A stretch of DNA of 64,000 nucleotides from assembly GCF_019175285.1 (NCBI RefSeq), contig NC_056524.1, positions 99,147,261 through 99,211,260 of the forward strand, given 5' to 3'. The first letter of the stretch is position 1. Each line of letters begins with the position of its first letter. The DNA comes from Sceloporus undulatus. Lineage: Eukaryota > Chordata > Lepidosauria > Squamata > Phrynosomatidae. Below, piece after piece: positions 45,231 to 56,031 of this stretch. The position numbers were made by a program, and so were the translations under genes. Below the pieces are notes generated by a model. The model was not told where the DNA came from, searched no databases, and saw only the letters and a list, made by a program, of their open reading frames with translations.

Positions 45231-45508
45231 AGACAGCATGGTGTAGTGGTTTGTGTGATGGGCTATGACTCTGGGAAACCAGAGTTCGAATCCCAGCTCG
45301 GCCATGGAAACCCACTGGGTGACCTTGGGCAAGTCACATGCTCTCCGTCTCAGGGGAAGGCAATGGCAAACCTCCTCTGCAGAAAATTTGCCATGAGGAG
45401 GTTTGCCATTGCCTCCTCATGCCCATGATAGCTTCACCTTAGGGCCACTATAAGACAGAATCATCTTGAAGGAACACAACACACACAAACACAAACACAC
45501 ACACACAC
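45231..45508 (+). mobile_element. tRNA-derived SINE with internal inverted duplication
   Basis: Head AGACAGCATGGTGTAGTGG, B-box GAGTTCGAATCCC, GACCTTGGGCAAGTCACATG. At 45358-45414 the AGGCAATGGCAAACCTCCTC block is followed, after 17 bases, by its perfect inverse. The tail is (CA)n-like to 45508. Confidence 0.85.
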
Positions 45509-45665
45509 GTCACTAACAAGCTGCTAGTCAACATTAAATGGAAAAGGACCATTGCTCAGATGGCCTAAATCAGAGTGTTTCTGGTCCACAGGAAAGACCA
45601 GAATGCATTCCTGTATTACCTCATAAATTTATCTCATCTAATTTCCACACCATTTTGCAACTAAA

Positions 45666-45808
45666 ACACACACACACACACACACAGAGGAAGAGAAAGA
45701 AAGAGAGAGAGAGAGAGAGAGAGAATTTCTACTTTTTCTGTAGGCAGCTTTCCTCTAACACAATTTTTTATGTAACTTTCCCACACACACACATATATAT
45801 ATATTGGG
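45666..45808. repeat. (CA)n, (GA)n and (TA)n microsatellites
   Basis: (CA)n at 45666-45686, (GA)n at 45700-45723, then CACACACA-TATATATA near 45783-45803. TATATATATTGGG is repeated twice at 45796-45840. Confidence 0.9.
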
Positions 45809-45905
45809 AAATAAATTATTCAGTTGATATATATATTGGGTAATTGTACCATAAATATTCCTTTAAAATGAAACTTCTAAACATGAACATAAAAGCTATA
45901 TCTTA

Positions 45906-46200
45906 GGGGGGATACAGATGGGGAAAAGGGGACGGTGAGATGTCGCCCCTTTTTGCCCCCGACAGAGGCCACAGCAGCCAAACTGCACAGCCTCCAGGAG
46001 CCCTAAAAAGAACTTGCTCCTGCTCCCAGCGGGTTTTCCTTAGGGCATGCACATGGCGCCATTGGCATCCTTGCACGTGCTGATGACATCCATGTGGCGC
46101 AGTGTCATTTGGATGCTGTGCCACCTGTACGTCATCATGGCGGTCCCCGAGCCCTAAAATCAGCCCCAGGCCAGCCCTTTGTGCTAGTCTGTACCGGGCC
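45906..46200 (+). mobile_element. GC-rich 3-bp-TSD MITE (family C), plus
   Basis: TTA at 45903-45905 and 46201-46203. Ends GGGGGATACAGATGGGG and, reversed, GGCCCGGTACAGACTAGC. The centre CCCTAAAAAGAACTTGCTCC pairs with a decayed inverse. Inverted relative to the 43.9-kb copy. Confidence 0.75.
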
Positions 46201-46439
46201 TTAATCTAGCTAGTGAATAGTTCAGGTAAAAGAAATCTTTATCTCATCACCTTTCCAAAGAAAGTTGAGAGGGGAAGAAGATGTAGGACCAACTGTTAAG
46301 TTGAAATTTTTTAGAGAGTTCCAGAGAGGCAATGACCTAAGTCACCTGGTTAGATTGAATGAGAGGAGAGGGAGGGGGAGTTGCATGCAGGAAATCCCTA
46401 TCTATATAAGGAGGTGGAAAGAGAATGGAAAAATCTTCC

Positions 46440-46578
46440 ACCAGTAACTGTTTGCTATTCATATGTACAGCTCTGGCAGTATTTCCATGATTACAAAGGC
46501 TCCTCCCCATATGTACCTTAACAGACAGCAGCCGCACTGAATGATGGTGGTCTGTTCTGCTGGAGATCAGAATGATGG
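46440..46578. repeat. dispersed repeat, copy 2 (pair with 19.99 kb)
   Basis: See the 19985 copy for the aligned blocks. Here it lies directly upstream of the Penelope-like fragment. Confidence 0.5.
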
Positions 46579-46619
46579 AGGATGTTTTCAGTTCTTTCCT
46601 GTCAACAAACTGTGGTCTG

Positions 46620-47745
46620 CCTGTCAGAAAAGGAAGGAACACTGCCATTCTTGGATGTCCTAGTCATCCGCAAACCGAACCAACATTTAGGTCACACAGT
46701 ATACAAAAAATCCACACATACAGACCGATACCTGCACAAGAACTCCAGCCATCATCCAGGACAAAAAAGAAGCACAATCAAAAACACTGGTAGACCTAGA
46801 AAAATGCATCTGCAAACCCCACTTCTTGGAAGATGAACTGAAACATTTGGACCAGGCTCTACAGGCCAATGGTTATTCCAGCTCAGACATCAGAAGGGCT
46901 GTCAAGCCCAGAAAAACCCAGAGAAGTGAAGACAAGCAGCCACCCAAAGGGAAGGTATTTTTTACCATACATCAAAGGAGTCACAGACAGAATAGGCAAA
47001 GTGGTAAGGAAGCACAACCTGCAAATGGTTTACAAACCGACAAAGAAAATCCAGCAAATGCTTCGCTCAGCCAAGGACCAGAGAGACCCTCTCACAGCCG
47101 CAGGAGTTTACCGCATACCATGCAGCTGCGGACAAGACTACATAGGGACCACCAAACGCAGTGTGCAAACAAGAATCAAGGAACACGAGAGGCACTGCAG
47201 ACTGGGCCAGCCAGAAAAATCAGCAGTAGCAGAACATGCCACAAACCATCCTGGGCATAAAATACTGTATGAAAACACTGAAGTTCTGGACCATGCCAAC
47301 AACTATCATGTCAGGATGCACAGGGAAGCCATTGAAATCCACAAACACCTGGACAATTTCAACAGGAAAGAGGAAACCCTTAAAGTAAACAAGGTTTGAC
47401 TACCAATCCTGAAAGATAGCAAGACTCAACAAATGCAAATGAGAACTCTCCCAGCAGGCAATGAGCACTATCAAGCAGACATTAATCCTCTTGTGCAGAC
47501 CCTCACACCCTGAGGACTGCCATTAGCAACAAACAATACACATGCAAATCACTCCTGCCTTTCCAGGTCACACAATATATATAGCCAAGTTCTTTCTAGA
47601 CAAACATTCTCTGAAGACGCCAGCCACAGATGCTGGTGAAACATCAGGAAGAAACTCTGCTAGAAAATGGCCACATAGCCCGAAAAACCCACAAAAAACT
47701 ATGGATGCCGGCCATGAAAGCCTTCAACTTCACAAATGTATAGAC
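46620..47745 (+). mobile_element. Penelope-like retroelement, 3' half
   Basis: Penelope-like elements encode a telomerase-related reverse transcriptase fused to a GIY-YIG endonuclease. This fragment starts inside the reverse transcriptase thumb (LPFLDVLVIRKPNQHLGHTV), passes through a linker (GRYFLPYIKGVTDRIGKVVR) and ends with the endonuclease. A 0.35-kb 3' UTR then carries GCTGGTGAAACATCAGGAAG and CATAGCCCGAAAAACCCAC. It is 5'-truncated, and the thumb part lies in a different frame from the endonuclease, so the whole is dead as read. Confidence 0.8.
46869..47399 (+). CDS. GIY-YIG endonuclease domain of a Penelope-like element (partial)
   Basis: A continuous frame of 176 codons; its first ATG is incidental because the true protein begins far upstream. 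Residues about 27-90 are the linker after the reverse transcriptase. From residue about 94, GVYRIPCSCGQDYIGTTKRS is the GIY-YIG core, with two cysteines after VYRIP. RIKEHERH supplies the conserved arginine, and HREAIEIHKHL the conserved glutamate. The H-rich EHATNHPGHKI stretch is also typical. In intact elements this domain nicks the target to prime reverse transcription. The frame stays open to a natural stop, and the known catalytic positions are kept. Confidence 0.8.
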   Translation: MVIPAQTSEGLSSPEKPREVKTSSHPKGRYFLPYIKGVTDRIGKVVRKHNLQMVYKPTKKIQQMLRSAKDQRDPLTAAGVYRIPCSCGQDYIGTTKRSVQTRIKEHERHCRLGQPEKSAVAEHATNHPGHKILYENTEVLDHANNYHVRMHREAIEIHKHLDNFNRKEETLKVNKV

Positions 47746-47749
47746 TGTT

Positions 47750-48163
47750 TTACTGGAAAGAGTTACAGATGATTTCTGGAGGAATAGACATTGGAGTTGA
47801 TAAATATAGAAGAAATGGAGATAATGTTTGATTGTATGACAGGAAGGTTGTTAAGAATAGTTTTTAAAGAACTGAAATCTATTATTGATTGTTTGTGAAC
47901 AAAGAAGAAAATGAACTGGGGATTTATGGTTAGGATAATGAATGAAAACAGGCTATTGGAAGAAGTGAATTTCATATTTGTAGTTAGATAAGTTATGAAT
48001 AACTATGTATTTATAATCATCATTTGGAAGATAAAACATCGTTTTCCCTTGATGTCTCATTTTTTCTTTTTGTTTTGTATTCTTTCTTCTGTTTCATTTT
48101 TCATTTCTGTATTTTTACTGTATTTTTAAAATTAATAATATAAATATTTATTTAAAAAACATC
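47750..48163 (+). mobile_element. probable L1 3' end, 5'-truncated
   Basis: GGAAGAAGTGAATTTCATATTTG, a long T-rich stretch with TTTTGTATTCTTTCTTC, then AATATAAATATTTATTTAAAAAAC. This resembles an L1 3' UTR and tail. It has no ORF and is directly downstream of the Penelope fragment. Confidence 0.4.
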
Positions 48164-49384
48164 CCTGGACTGGACAAGCAGAAGCCAAAACTATATCAAC
48201 TGGATTGCATTAAGTACGGCATCACTACAGTTTCAAAGTGGTTCTGTGATTTTAACAGCAAAGTGCCAGGCATGTTGTTCACATTCTCCTCTCATGAGCC
48301 AATCTGTAATAGACCCTTGCCCATTGGAAATAACTAATGAAAGGATTCAGGCTATAAATCTTCCAGTCATCTGAAGATACATTCCAATCATGCAAGCTGA
48401 CTACAGTGGCTTCTATATCAGTGGGATGGTAAATCTACCCTAGTTTTAGACTGAATTTTAAGGAAATAGCCAAGGTGCTGAACTTGTCTGGAGGATAAGA
48501 ATCTGCAGACTGGAAACCTTCTTTAAAATGAAGACTTAAAACCAGAAGAGAGTCAGCATCCCCTCCTGTAATTAAGGTAAAATTCATATATTCCTCAGAT
48601 ATACTTAGAGATATACCCCTCCCCACACACACACACACACACACAAAAGAAACACTATCCTTAGCTGAAAAATGCATTTCTCTTGACAATTCTAGTCAGT
48701 CTTCCAACATCACATTGACATAGTTTTTCTTGGATTTTGTAGTTAAGCAATCAGCCTAGCAGCGATCAATAACCATGTGCATTTGCTGCCTCTCTGGCAA
48801 AACAGAATGCATCCCTGAGGGATTCTGGGGGAAGTATTTTAAAGTAAACGATGTTGCTACCAGACCATTAGGTGACAGAATGCATGCCGTTAATTGATGA
48901 CGAGGGAAGTCTTAGTTACTGGAAGCATTCCTTCTGCACTCTGGTGAAGTATGCAAAAGGGACTTTATAATCAATGACACTGGGAGCCTAAGAAACACTC
49001 ATTGCAGGGATACTTAAGAGCCAGTTATTACCATATACCAACCCTCGTCTCCTGAAAACTATTTGCTTTGATGCCAGCAAACTATATTAGATTTCCACTC
49101 CCCTTTCAAAGTGAGAGACTTGCAATTACTTTCCAGAGTATGATGTCAGCAAAATTTTGTTAGGTTGGGCAAAATTTGTTGATTTTTCATGAGAACATGC
49201 ACACTGAGAGACACATCTAACAATTTTACAAGAACCAAAGATGGTTGTGGTTTTTGTGCTTGTTTCTTTGCAGGAAAAAAATGTATTCTTTTCACAGTAC
49301 AGTTAAGAGACTGCCCAAAAGCAGACGTCTGATTATGAGAGCAGATGTATACCACTCTCTTGGATTCAAGAGTGCTACTTCCTA
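48164..49384. other. unassigned sequence
   Basis: (CA)n at 48625-48645. 48840-49110 is repeat-free and has a CNE-like texture (GCCGTTAATTGATGACGAGG, ACTTTATAATCAATGACAC). No gene. Confidence 0.35.
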
Positions 49385-49500
49385 AATTATCATTATTATT
49401 GTTATATTTATTTGTATCCAGTATTGCTATATTTATTTGTATCCAGTATTGGGACTCAAAGCAGCTTACAGTCTAAAAGAACAGTACACAGTACATAAAT
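49385..49500 (-). mobile_element. CR1-like LINE 3' tip
   Basis: TATATTTATTTGTATCCAGTATT is duplicated in tandem, then GGGACTCAAAGCAGCTTACAGTCT, the reversed 3' tip of the family. Confidence 0.5.
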
Positions 49501-49518
49501 GGTTTGCAAACACAATTA

Positions 49519-49683
49519 CAGTTGGCTCTCTGTATCCACAGCTTCTGCATTCACAGATTCAAGCATCCACGGCTTGAAAATATTTTAAAAATATATAAAT
49601 TCCAAAAAGCAAAACTTGATTTTGTTATTTTCTATACAGTGGAGTCCTAGAACCAAACCACAGCAGATGCCAAGTGACCACTG
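49519..49683. mobile_element. mariner/Tigger-like MITE
   Basis: TA-flanked, ends CAGTTGGCTCTCTGTATCC and ..GTGACCACTG. Internal AAGCATCCACGGCTTGAAAA and TAGAACCAAACCACAGC. Same family as 4171 and 60911. Confidence 0.65.
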
Positions 49684-49689
49684 TACAGT

Positions 49690-51760
49690 AGCTAGAAACT
49701 TGTTGATGACTTAGGGGCTGTGCAGAGCAATTAAAGTTGTCTTAAACTAGATTATTTCTGCAGTGTGTTTTAGACCATAGTTCGAACATTGATTAGGCAC
49801 TTTGAATAGTTCTTTTAAAGTTAAGATTAAAATCCAGAGTATATGGGACACCTTGCTGACATGGGCGCAGCCAGCCATGTCTAGGAGAAAGAGAAAGCAA
49901 GAACATGTACATTAATTTTGGAGATACCAATTACTATTAAGCTTTGTAATGTGCAAATATCATATAGTTCAAGCACATCTATGGAATGGCTGAGCCAGGG
50001 GGAGCAGGGGACATTTCATTAGATAATATAGGCTGAACATCATTTTTATTTTTAATTTTATTGTATACACTAATGCCCTTTGTTTCAGAATAACACTATA
50101 CAAGTAGGCCAATAAAAATGGATAATAATACAGAGCCATGCATTATATGTGGATTTGACGTTGGATGTCTTCCTTTCACAAACTCCATAAGGTGACATTT
50201 TCCTTCACCAGTTCTTTAGTTCTCTGTGTAAGTGATATGGAAGTATCAGAGTCAAAAATAGATTCTGAAATGTTCTCACTTCAGAAAGCAATTAAACCTT
50301 TATGTTATTCCAACACTGTCTTCAATTGTTTGCAAGTGTCCCAAAGAGCTTCTCCATTAAAAAGTCTTGTGAACTGTGCAACTTACTTTAAATTATCATT
50401 AATCTACTAGCAGTATTTGAGAGTCACACCATTTATCATTTTGCATTGGTCAGTTTTTTAGGAAGAGAAATAAAATAGAAGAGAGGTGTTCTGTGTAACA
50501 CAAGGAAAAGGGAGAGTGGTGAAACTCACATTTCTGTACCTCACTCATTCTGACCTTTGAGTGAAAAATGACATCAATGGTGTGTAAGAACATATTTCAG
50601 TTAATAATCAAATATGGAATAGATTTTTCTATAAGGGCTGTTTAAGATTGTTGAGTAATGTCAAAGACAATAACAAAAACTGGTAGGAAGTCATGCCATC
50701 CCTTTGAGATGGTCTGCTTCGGCCCTGGCAAACTTGGGAAATTTAATTCCTCACTGCCTCTGGCTCATTCATTGGAGCTGCACTGGAAATCCTATTAAAT
50801 AGGCTTCCTAGTAGGGTAAGATGTTCCCCTGGGGCTCATAGAACTTAATGATTAAATCTGTTATCAGGGAACCTATGAATACCAACTCTGCCTGCTCTTC
50901 TCTCATCACCAGGGTAAATTTGGTGAGTGAATAGGCAAACAATCAAGAGACAGTTTTTTCTTGTTGTAGGGATAGCTAGTGTAGGATTAGCTATTGCTAG
51001 CTGGGATCACCACTTCAGGGATGTTGAGTTCAGCAGATAGTGACATGTCTTTTCATTGAAGAAAGTTCATTTCCTTTTTTTAAAAAAAAAATATTTTTGT
51101 TAAGAATTTCCAGATACGTTAAAAACTGCAAATAGATATGTATACATAAAATAGAAAGAAAAATGGAAAAAGACAAAGAAGTGTCCTTTCTGCAAAAACT
51201 AACTGCAAACACCAGTGCTGTGTCTATTTCTATGTACTCAGAATCTGAGTACACAGATCAAATGAAATCCAAGAAACTAGAGATTAGCAAATGTATTTGG
51301 TGGCATGGAAATAAGGGAGAAAGTATTTTATGGGGACGGGGAGATGAAATGTAGCACTTACAGTGCACTCGCATCATACGCAGATGTGCTATACGTGGCT
51401 TTAAGCTTATGAGCTCCTTGTTATTCCAAAAATTTTGTTTGAGTTCAAGAGAGTCCATAGTTTTCATCCAATATTCAGTAGACTCCATGTCTCCCAAAAG
51501 GTTAAGAATCACTATCATAGGTGATGCATGAAAGATTTCATTTTAAATGGATGCCAAGCATTTATACATTGATTAATGTAGAAAATTCACTGTTGCCATT
51601 GGAAAAAAAACATGAAACATTATAATGGACCCTTCATTTCTGTGTCACCCTCCAATGCACCATTTTCAAACCAGAGAAAATTCTGTCAAGTCCAGCTATT
51701 TCTTCTCACATCTTTTGGAAACACTTTAATAAATATTTGGCCATTTTACTGAGACTTCTG
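49690..51760. other. unassigned sequence
   Basis: About 2 kb, mainly AT-rich. A family A end piece lies near 49735-49790. No gene recognised. Confidence 0.35.
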
Positions 51761-51763
51761 ATA

Positions 51764-52416
51764 TACCATATACACTCGACTATAAGTCAAGAAATGTATG
51801 CCCCAAAATTGCCCCTAAAATCTTGGGTAGACTTATAGAAGGGTCAGTGCACCGGTAGTGCTTAAAAAGGTCCTATAGCAAGCAAGTCTGATGCCTCAAT
51901 CTCCATTGAATTCCTTCCTCTCCCCCAGTCCGTTTTGCAAGTCTTTGCTTCCTATCCTATTAGAAAAACTCCCCATTGAAAAGCACTTGCCTGGTCCTTT
52001 GCAAGCCTTTGCTTCCTATGGGGAAAACTCCCCTTTGAAAAGCACTTGCCTGGTCCATTTGCAAGCCTTTGCTTCCTATGGTGAAAACTCCCCATTGAAA
52101 AGCACTTGCCTGGTCTGTTTGCAAGCCTTTGCTTCCTATGGGGAAAACCCTCCATTTAAAACCACCTCTCCAGTCTTTTTTGCAAGACTTTGCTTCCTAT
52201 GGAAATAACTCTCCATTTAAATCCTCTTGTTTCCTAGAGGTCCAGAAAAGGAGACGGGTGGATGGAAGTGGTATTTCCCCCTTTCCATCCTTCCTTATGC
52301 CCCCCTAAGTTTTACCCTCGACTTATCCACGGGTCATATCAAAATCCAGGGTTTTGACCCTGAAATCTTCCCTCGACTTATACATGAGGTCAACTTATAC
52401 ACAAGTATATACGGTA
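51764..52416. mobile_element. 653-bp element with TATACTCG-type ends
   Basis: TACCATATACACTCGACTATA at the left and, reversed from the right, TACCGTATATACTTGTGTATA. CTCGACTTATCCACGGGTCA and CTCGACTTATACATGAGGTC repeat near the right end. The outer TA could be the target duplication (mariner-like). No transposase. It contains the 60-bp array below. Confidence 0.6.
51900..52232 (+). repeat. 60-bp tandem array inside the element
   Basis: About 5.5 units of exactly 60 bp in the core (52021, 52081, 52141), each with GCAAGCCTTTGCTTCCTATG, GAAAACTCCCC and GAAAAGCACTTGCCTGGT. Because 60 is a multiple of three, a 105-codon repetitive frame appears; it is incidental. Confidence 0.9.
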
Positions 52417-52604
52417 ACCCTCTCGCAGATCTCTGAATGTGTGAATATGAGCACAACCTTGTGAAGTTAAATCTACAAAAGGAAAAATCCTCTCTGTCTA
52501 GTAGCATTTTTACTTTCAGAGAAGTTGCCATGTTAGCCTCTTGCAGCATAATGAGAAAGAAGGATGAAGGTGTGGGGGAAGGAATGCAGCAACAGCTTTA
52601 AGAC

Positions 52605-52605
52605 G

Positions 52606-52639
<34 letters not shown>

Positions 52640-52862
52640 GTGCTTTCAAGTCATTGACAACTTATGGCAACCTGAGGCAAACTAAACCTATGGTTTTCGT
52701 GATAAGTTTCTTCAGAGGGGGTTTGCCATTCCCTTCCTCTGAGGCAGAGAGAATGTGACTTCTCCAGGGTCACCTAGTGGGTTTCCATGGCCAAGTTGGG
52801 ATTCGAACTCTGGTCTCCCAGAGTCATAGCCCAACACTCAAACCACTACACATGCTGTCTCA
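52605..52862 (-). mobile_element. tRNA-derived (CAA)n-tailed SINE
   Basis: (GTT)n at 52605-52639 is the reversed CAA tail. Then AAGTCATTGACAACTTATGGC, GGGTCACCTAGTGGGTTTCC, the B-box complement GGGATTCGAACTC, and the head ending CACTACACATGCTGTCTC. Confidence 0.85.
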
Positions 52863-53000
52863 AGACTAACTGGTTTTTATTTTTACATATGCTCTCATAG
52901 ATATTAACCCACTTCTTCAGATGCTTACAGAGGTGACATGGGTTCATATCCATGAAAGCTCATGTAAAAATAAAAAACAGTTAGTCTTAAATGGGCTTTA
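52863..53000. mobile_element. TTAGTCT-type repeat, inverted pieces
   Basis: AAGACTAACTGGTTTTTATTTTTACATATG runs on from the SINE head. GCTCATGTAAAAATAAAAAACAGTTAGTCTTAAA follows in inverse orientation near 52960. Another piece lies at 52520-52560. Confidence 0.5.
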
Positions 53001-53945
53001 CATTCCTTGCCCCTCTCCCCTTAGCATTTTTAATGTGACTGTTCTGATTTCCTCATTGGCTGTTAGGATTCTGTTACTATCATTTCATTCCATTGGAACA
53101 CAATTTATTTAATTTACTAATTTCCTTGGACTGGCTCAGAGCAGACAAGCGGCTTAACATACATACACACAGATGCACACATACAAACGAGTGATAATCT
53201 TGAAGAAATGGCATGGCATTCCCTTAACTAGATTAAATTCATCTCTGGGCATTTCCTAAAGCCTAGTTAATGGGATAAAATATACCTTTCATCATCACAA
53301 GCAAACTAAATTGTATACCATTTGGCTTAGTTTCTGATTAAGAAGCACATGTGTCTGTATCTACCAACCGCTCACCATGCAGCAAAATTTTCAGTGGCAC
53401 AAATACATAAAAGAAAAAAAAACATAACCTGGAAGATGTTATCTCTCTTTATCCCTTTCTGGTTTCCAGATTTAGACCTTTAAATCATGTAACAACCCAG
53501 GCAAATTATTGGGCTGTTTAATCAAAGATTAGAAGGGAAATTAATTCCACCTCCCTCCCCTTGAAGATATCTCCAGGTCAACAATTTATGAAACTAAAGC
53601 TATTAACTAGATGATGAAGGAACTCTGCCAGAAATAGTGCATGACCGCTCCACTGGGATCTCTAAACAGTATTAATACTTTTTTCAATATAAGTAATCTC
53701 TTTTCATTAATACAAAACATTTCAGAGGGGGGAGAAGAGGGGAACTTTCAAACCACTAGAAGTGCTGCAAGAAATGAGTCTAAAATTCATATAGATCAAC
53801 ATGATATATGCAGAAGTTTTAGCTTCAGCCTTTAACAAATCACTAGTGACCACTGGTCAGCTAATCACTTTTTCCGGGGGGGGGGGCTTATAACAAAAAG
53901 TTAAGTATCATACTCATTTGTGAACAGAATCATGTCCTCATTTCA
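53001..53945. other. unassigned sequence
   Basis: No gene. 53460-53600 is repeat-free, with GGGCTGTTTAATCAAAGATTAG, and may be conserved. A G10 run lies near 53877. Confidence 0.3.
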
Positions 53946-53949
53946 GAGT

Positions 53950-54165
53950 CTTGTGGTGTATCCACATGGTATTGGTGTTATAACACTTCCACTATCAGAA
54001 TCTTGGGATTTGTAATTTGTTGAAGGATTTAGAATTTTCTGCTAGACAGTTCTAGTCCACTTCTCCCTAAACTACAGCACTACAGCCCTCTGTTTCAGAA
54101 TGTTAAATGCCTGAACAACCCACAAATCAACTGGGTGGTGTAAATAGCCTCTTAGGCTAAAGGTT
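53950..54165. mobile_element. diverged family A-like MITE
   Basis: GGTGTATCCACATGGTATTG, TTGGGATTTGTAATTTGTTG, TAAACTACAGCACTACAG and GGGTGGTGTAAATAGCC keep the order of family A, but with heavy divergence. Confidence 0.4.
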
Positions 54166-55646
54166 TGTTGAGATTCCAATGTGAACACAGAACTGCTCAG
54201 TGCTCTGGCTGGCTCTTCCATTAAGCAGAATAAGCCACATCAACTGGCAAATGTTGAGGGGTGCAGAATAGAAGCCATCCAGCCATTCTGACTAAAATTC
54301 CCTTTCTATTCTTTTCTTTTGGAGGACAGACTTGCATGTATTACACAGCCTAAAGTAGCCTGTTGCCCTTGTTTGAAGCTGAGATAAGATTCAAATGGTA
54401 GTCCAATTGACTTGAACATCATCTTGCCCTTTCTAAGGGGAGATGAGAACACAGGTGAGATATACAGAAATGCAGCAAAATCAGAAATTAGAAATTTCCT
54501 GCATTTTAGGGGGGCAAAATTATTAAAGAAACATGAATAGAAAAGTATGTTAGGTTTTTTAGTGCAGAATATGAGGTAGGGGATCCCATTCATCTCAGTC
54601 TGTTTAGCTCAGGGGAAGGTAAACTTCAGCTTTGTGAGGTCTCAACTGATTTATTTTTGTTTTTTGTGAGAGCTCGAGAATGGCCCCTGGAGCAAGATGG
54701 AAAATTGGTGCCTCAGAGAACAGGGACAATTACTTGCTGAACCCCATGAACTACACATTGGGATGCCCTACATTCACAAATACAAATTTCTATCTGAGTT
54801 ATAACAGAACAGGAGTCTTCAAAATCTAATGTACACCTTTGAACAGATTTTAATAGCAAAGGAACCAAAAAACAAACAAATCATTGCTGATCTACTGTAA
54901 ATGTTGGCCCAATGTTTTACCAGTAGAGTGTGATTTATCTGTCCACTCCAGTCTAGATAAATTGTAGGCTGCTTCTCTCTAGCAGCATCACTGGGGAAAC
55001 TATGCAGGAGGAATTGGGGGGGGGGGGTGCAAGAGAGGAGAGAATGCAGAGCTCTGAACTGACTTTAAATTGGATTAGGTCTGAAAGGTGGCATACAAAT
55101 ATCATGTGATGCAAAGCGGTTGAGGAAAAGGACAATTATGTTCCTTCAACTTGGTAGACTGTAACTGATATTTCTTTCCTCACCCCACTCCCAAATTGAA
55201 ATTACCTTAAACAACAAAGAACACTGAGATTCCAGCCCAAATTATTTACTTACTTTTGTAGTTCTGTGGAAGAGGGTCTTTCTACAAATGGATCCTGCCA
55301 TGAAAGGCAGGTTGGAGAGAAACTGCACATACTGAAATACCAGCACTTTTACAAAGATGCAGATTCCAGGAATGTTTTTGATTGCTTATTTGTTTGTTTA
55401 CTATCACTCTGGACTCCACAGCCAGCATGGCCAGTAGCCAGCATGGTTTCAGGATTCTGAAAGTTGTGGCACCAACAGGTGAGCTCTGCAAAGATACAGG
55501 AGTCCTGGCAACACTTGTGCTCTGTTCTGTTTGGTTTCACTGCAGTAAGAGCTATTTCAGAGTAATGGACGAGAGGCACAAAATGGATGGTAGTGAAGTT
55601 TGTTGTTCTAGCATTCTTTTGCTATGTTTGAGGTGGAGCACACATT
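54166..55646. other. unassigned sequence
   Basis: About 1.5 kb with a G11 run near 55017. No domain-bearing frame. Confidence 0.35.
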
Positions 55647-55852
55647 GATTCATGGAGTCAAAGTGGGATAGTGGTTTGAGCATAGGATTATGACTCTGGA
55701 AGCCCAGGTTCAAATCCCCACTCAGCCATGGAAACCCACAGGTTGACTTTGGGAAAGTCACACATTCTCAGTCACAGAAAACTCTATGACTGGTTCACCT
55801 TAGGGTTGCCATAAATCCGAAACAACTGAGATGAAGGCATACAACAACAACA
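55647..55852 (+). mobile_element. tRNA-derived (CAA)n-tailed SINE
   Basis: Head GTGGGATAGTGGTTTGAGC, B-box AGGTTCAAATCCCC, body GACTTTGGGAAAGTCACACA, tail GAAGGCATACAACAACAAC. ACACATT at 55640-55646 and 55853-55859 is a probable short duplication. Confidence 0.8.
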
Positions 55853-56031
55853 ACACATTAAGAACTGAAATAAACTGAAGCTATATGGTTCAACTTTCAT
55901 TCATCTTGATATGAATACCATACAAAACAAATAGATCTGATTTGTTTTGTTTTGGTTTTGGTTTTTTGGTCATCCTATCCATATCCATTTATCATCTATT
56001 CAGTGGTAGAATGGGTTATCTTTTTCTAGCA

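Noticed and set aside
46826-47260. 144-codon frame beside the GIY-YIG frame
   Set aside because: Except for its first part, which continues the Penelope linker region, it is an off-frame reading of the endonuclease.
51891-52208. Repetitive 105-codon protein, or a CRISPR-like array
   Set aside because: The 60-bp array is head-to-tail without distinct spacers, and the frame exists only because 60 is divisible by three. It is also in a vertebrate genome.
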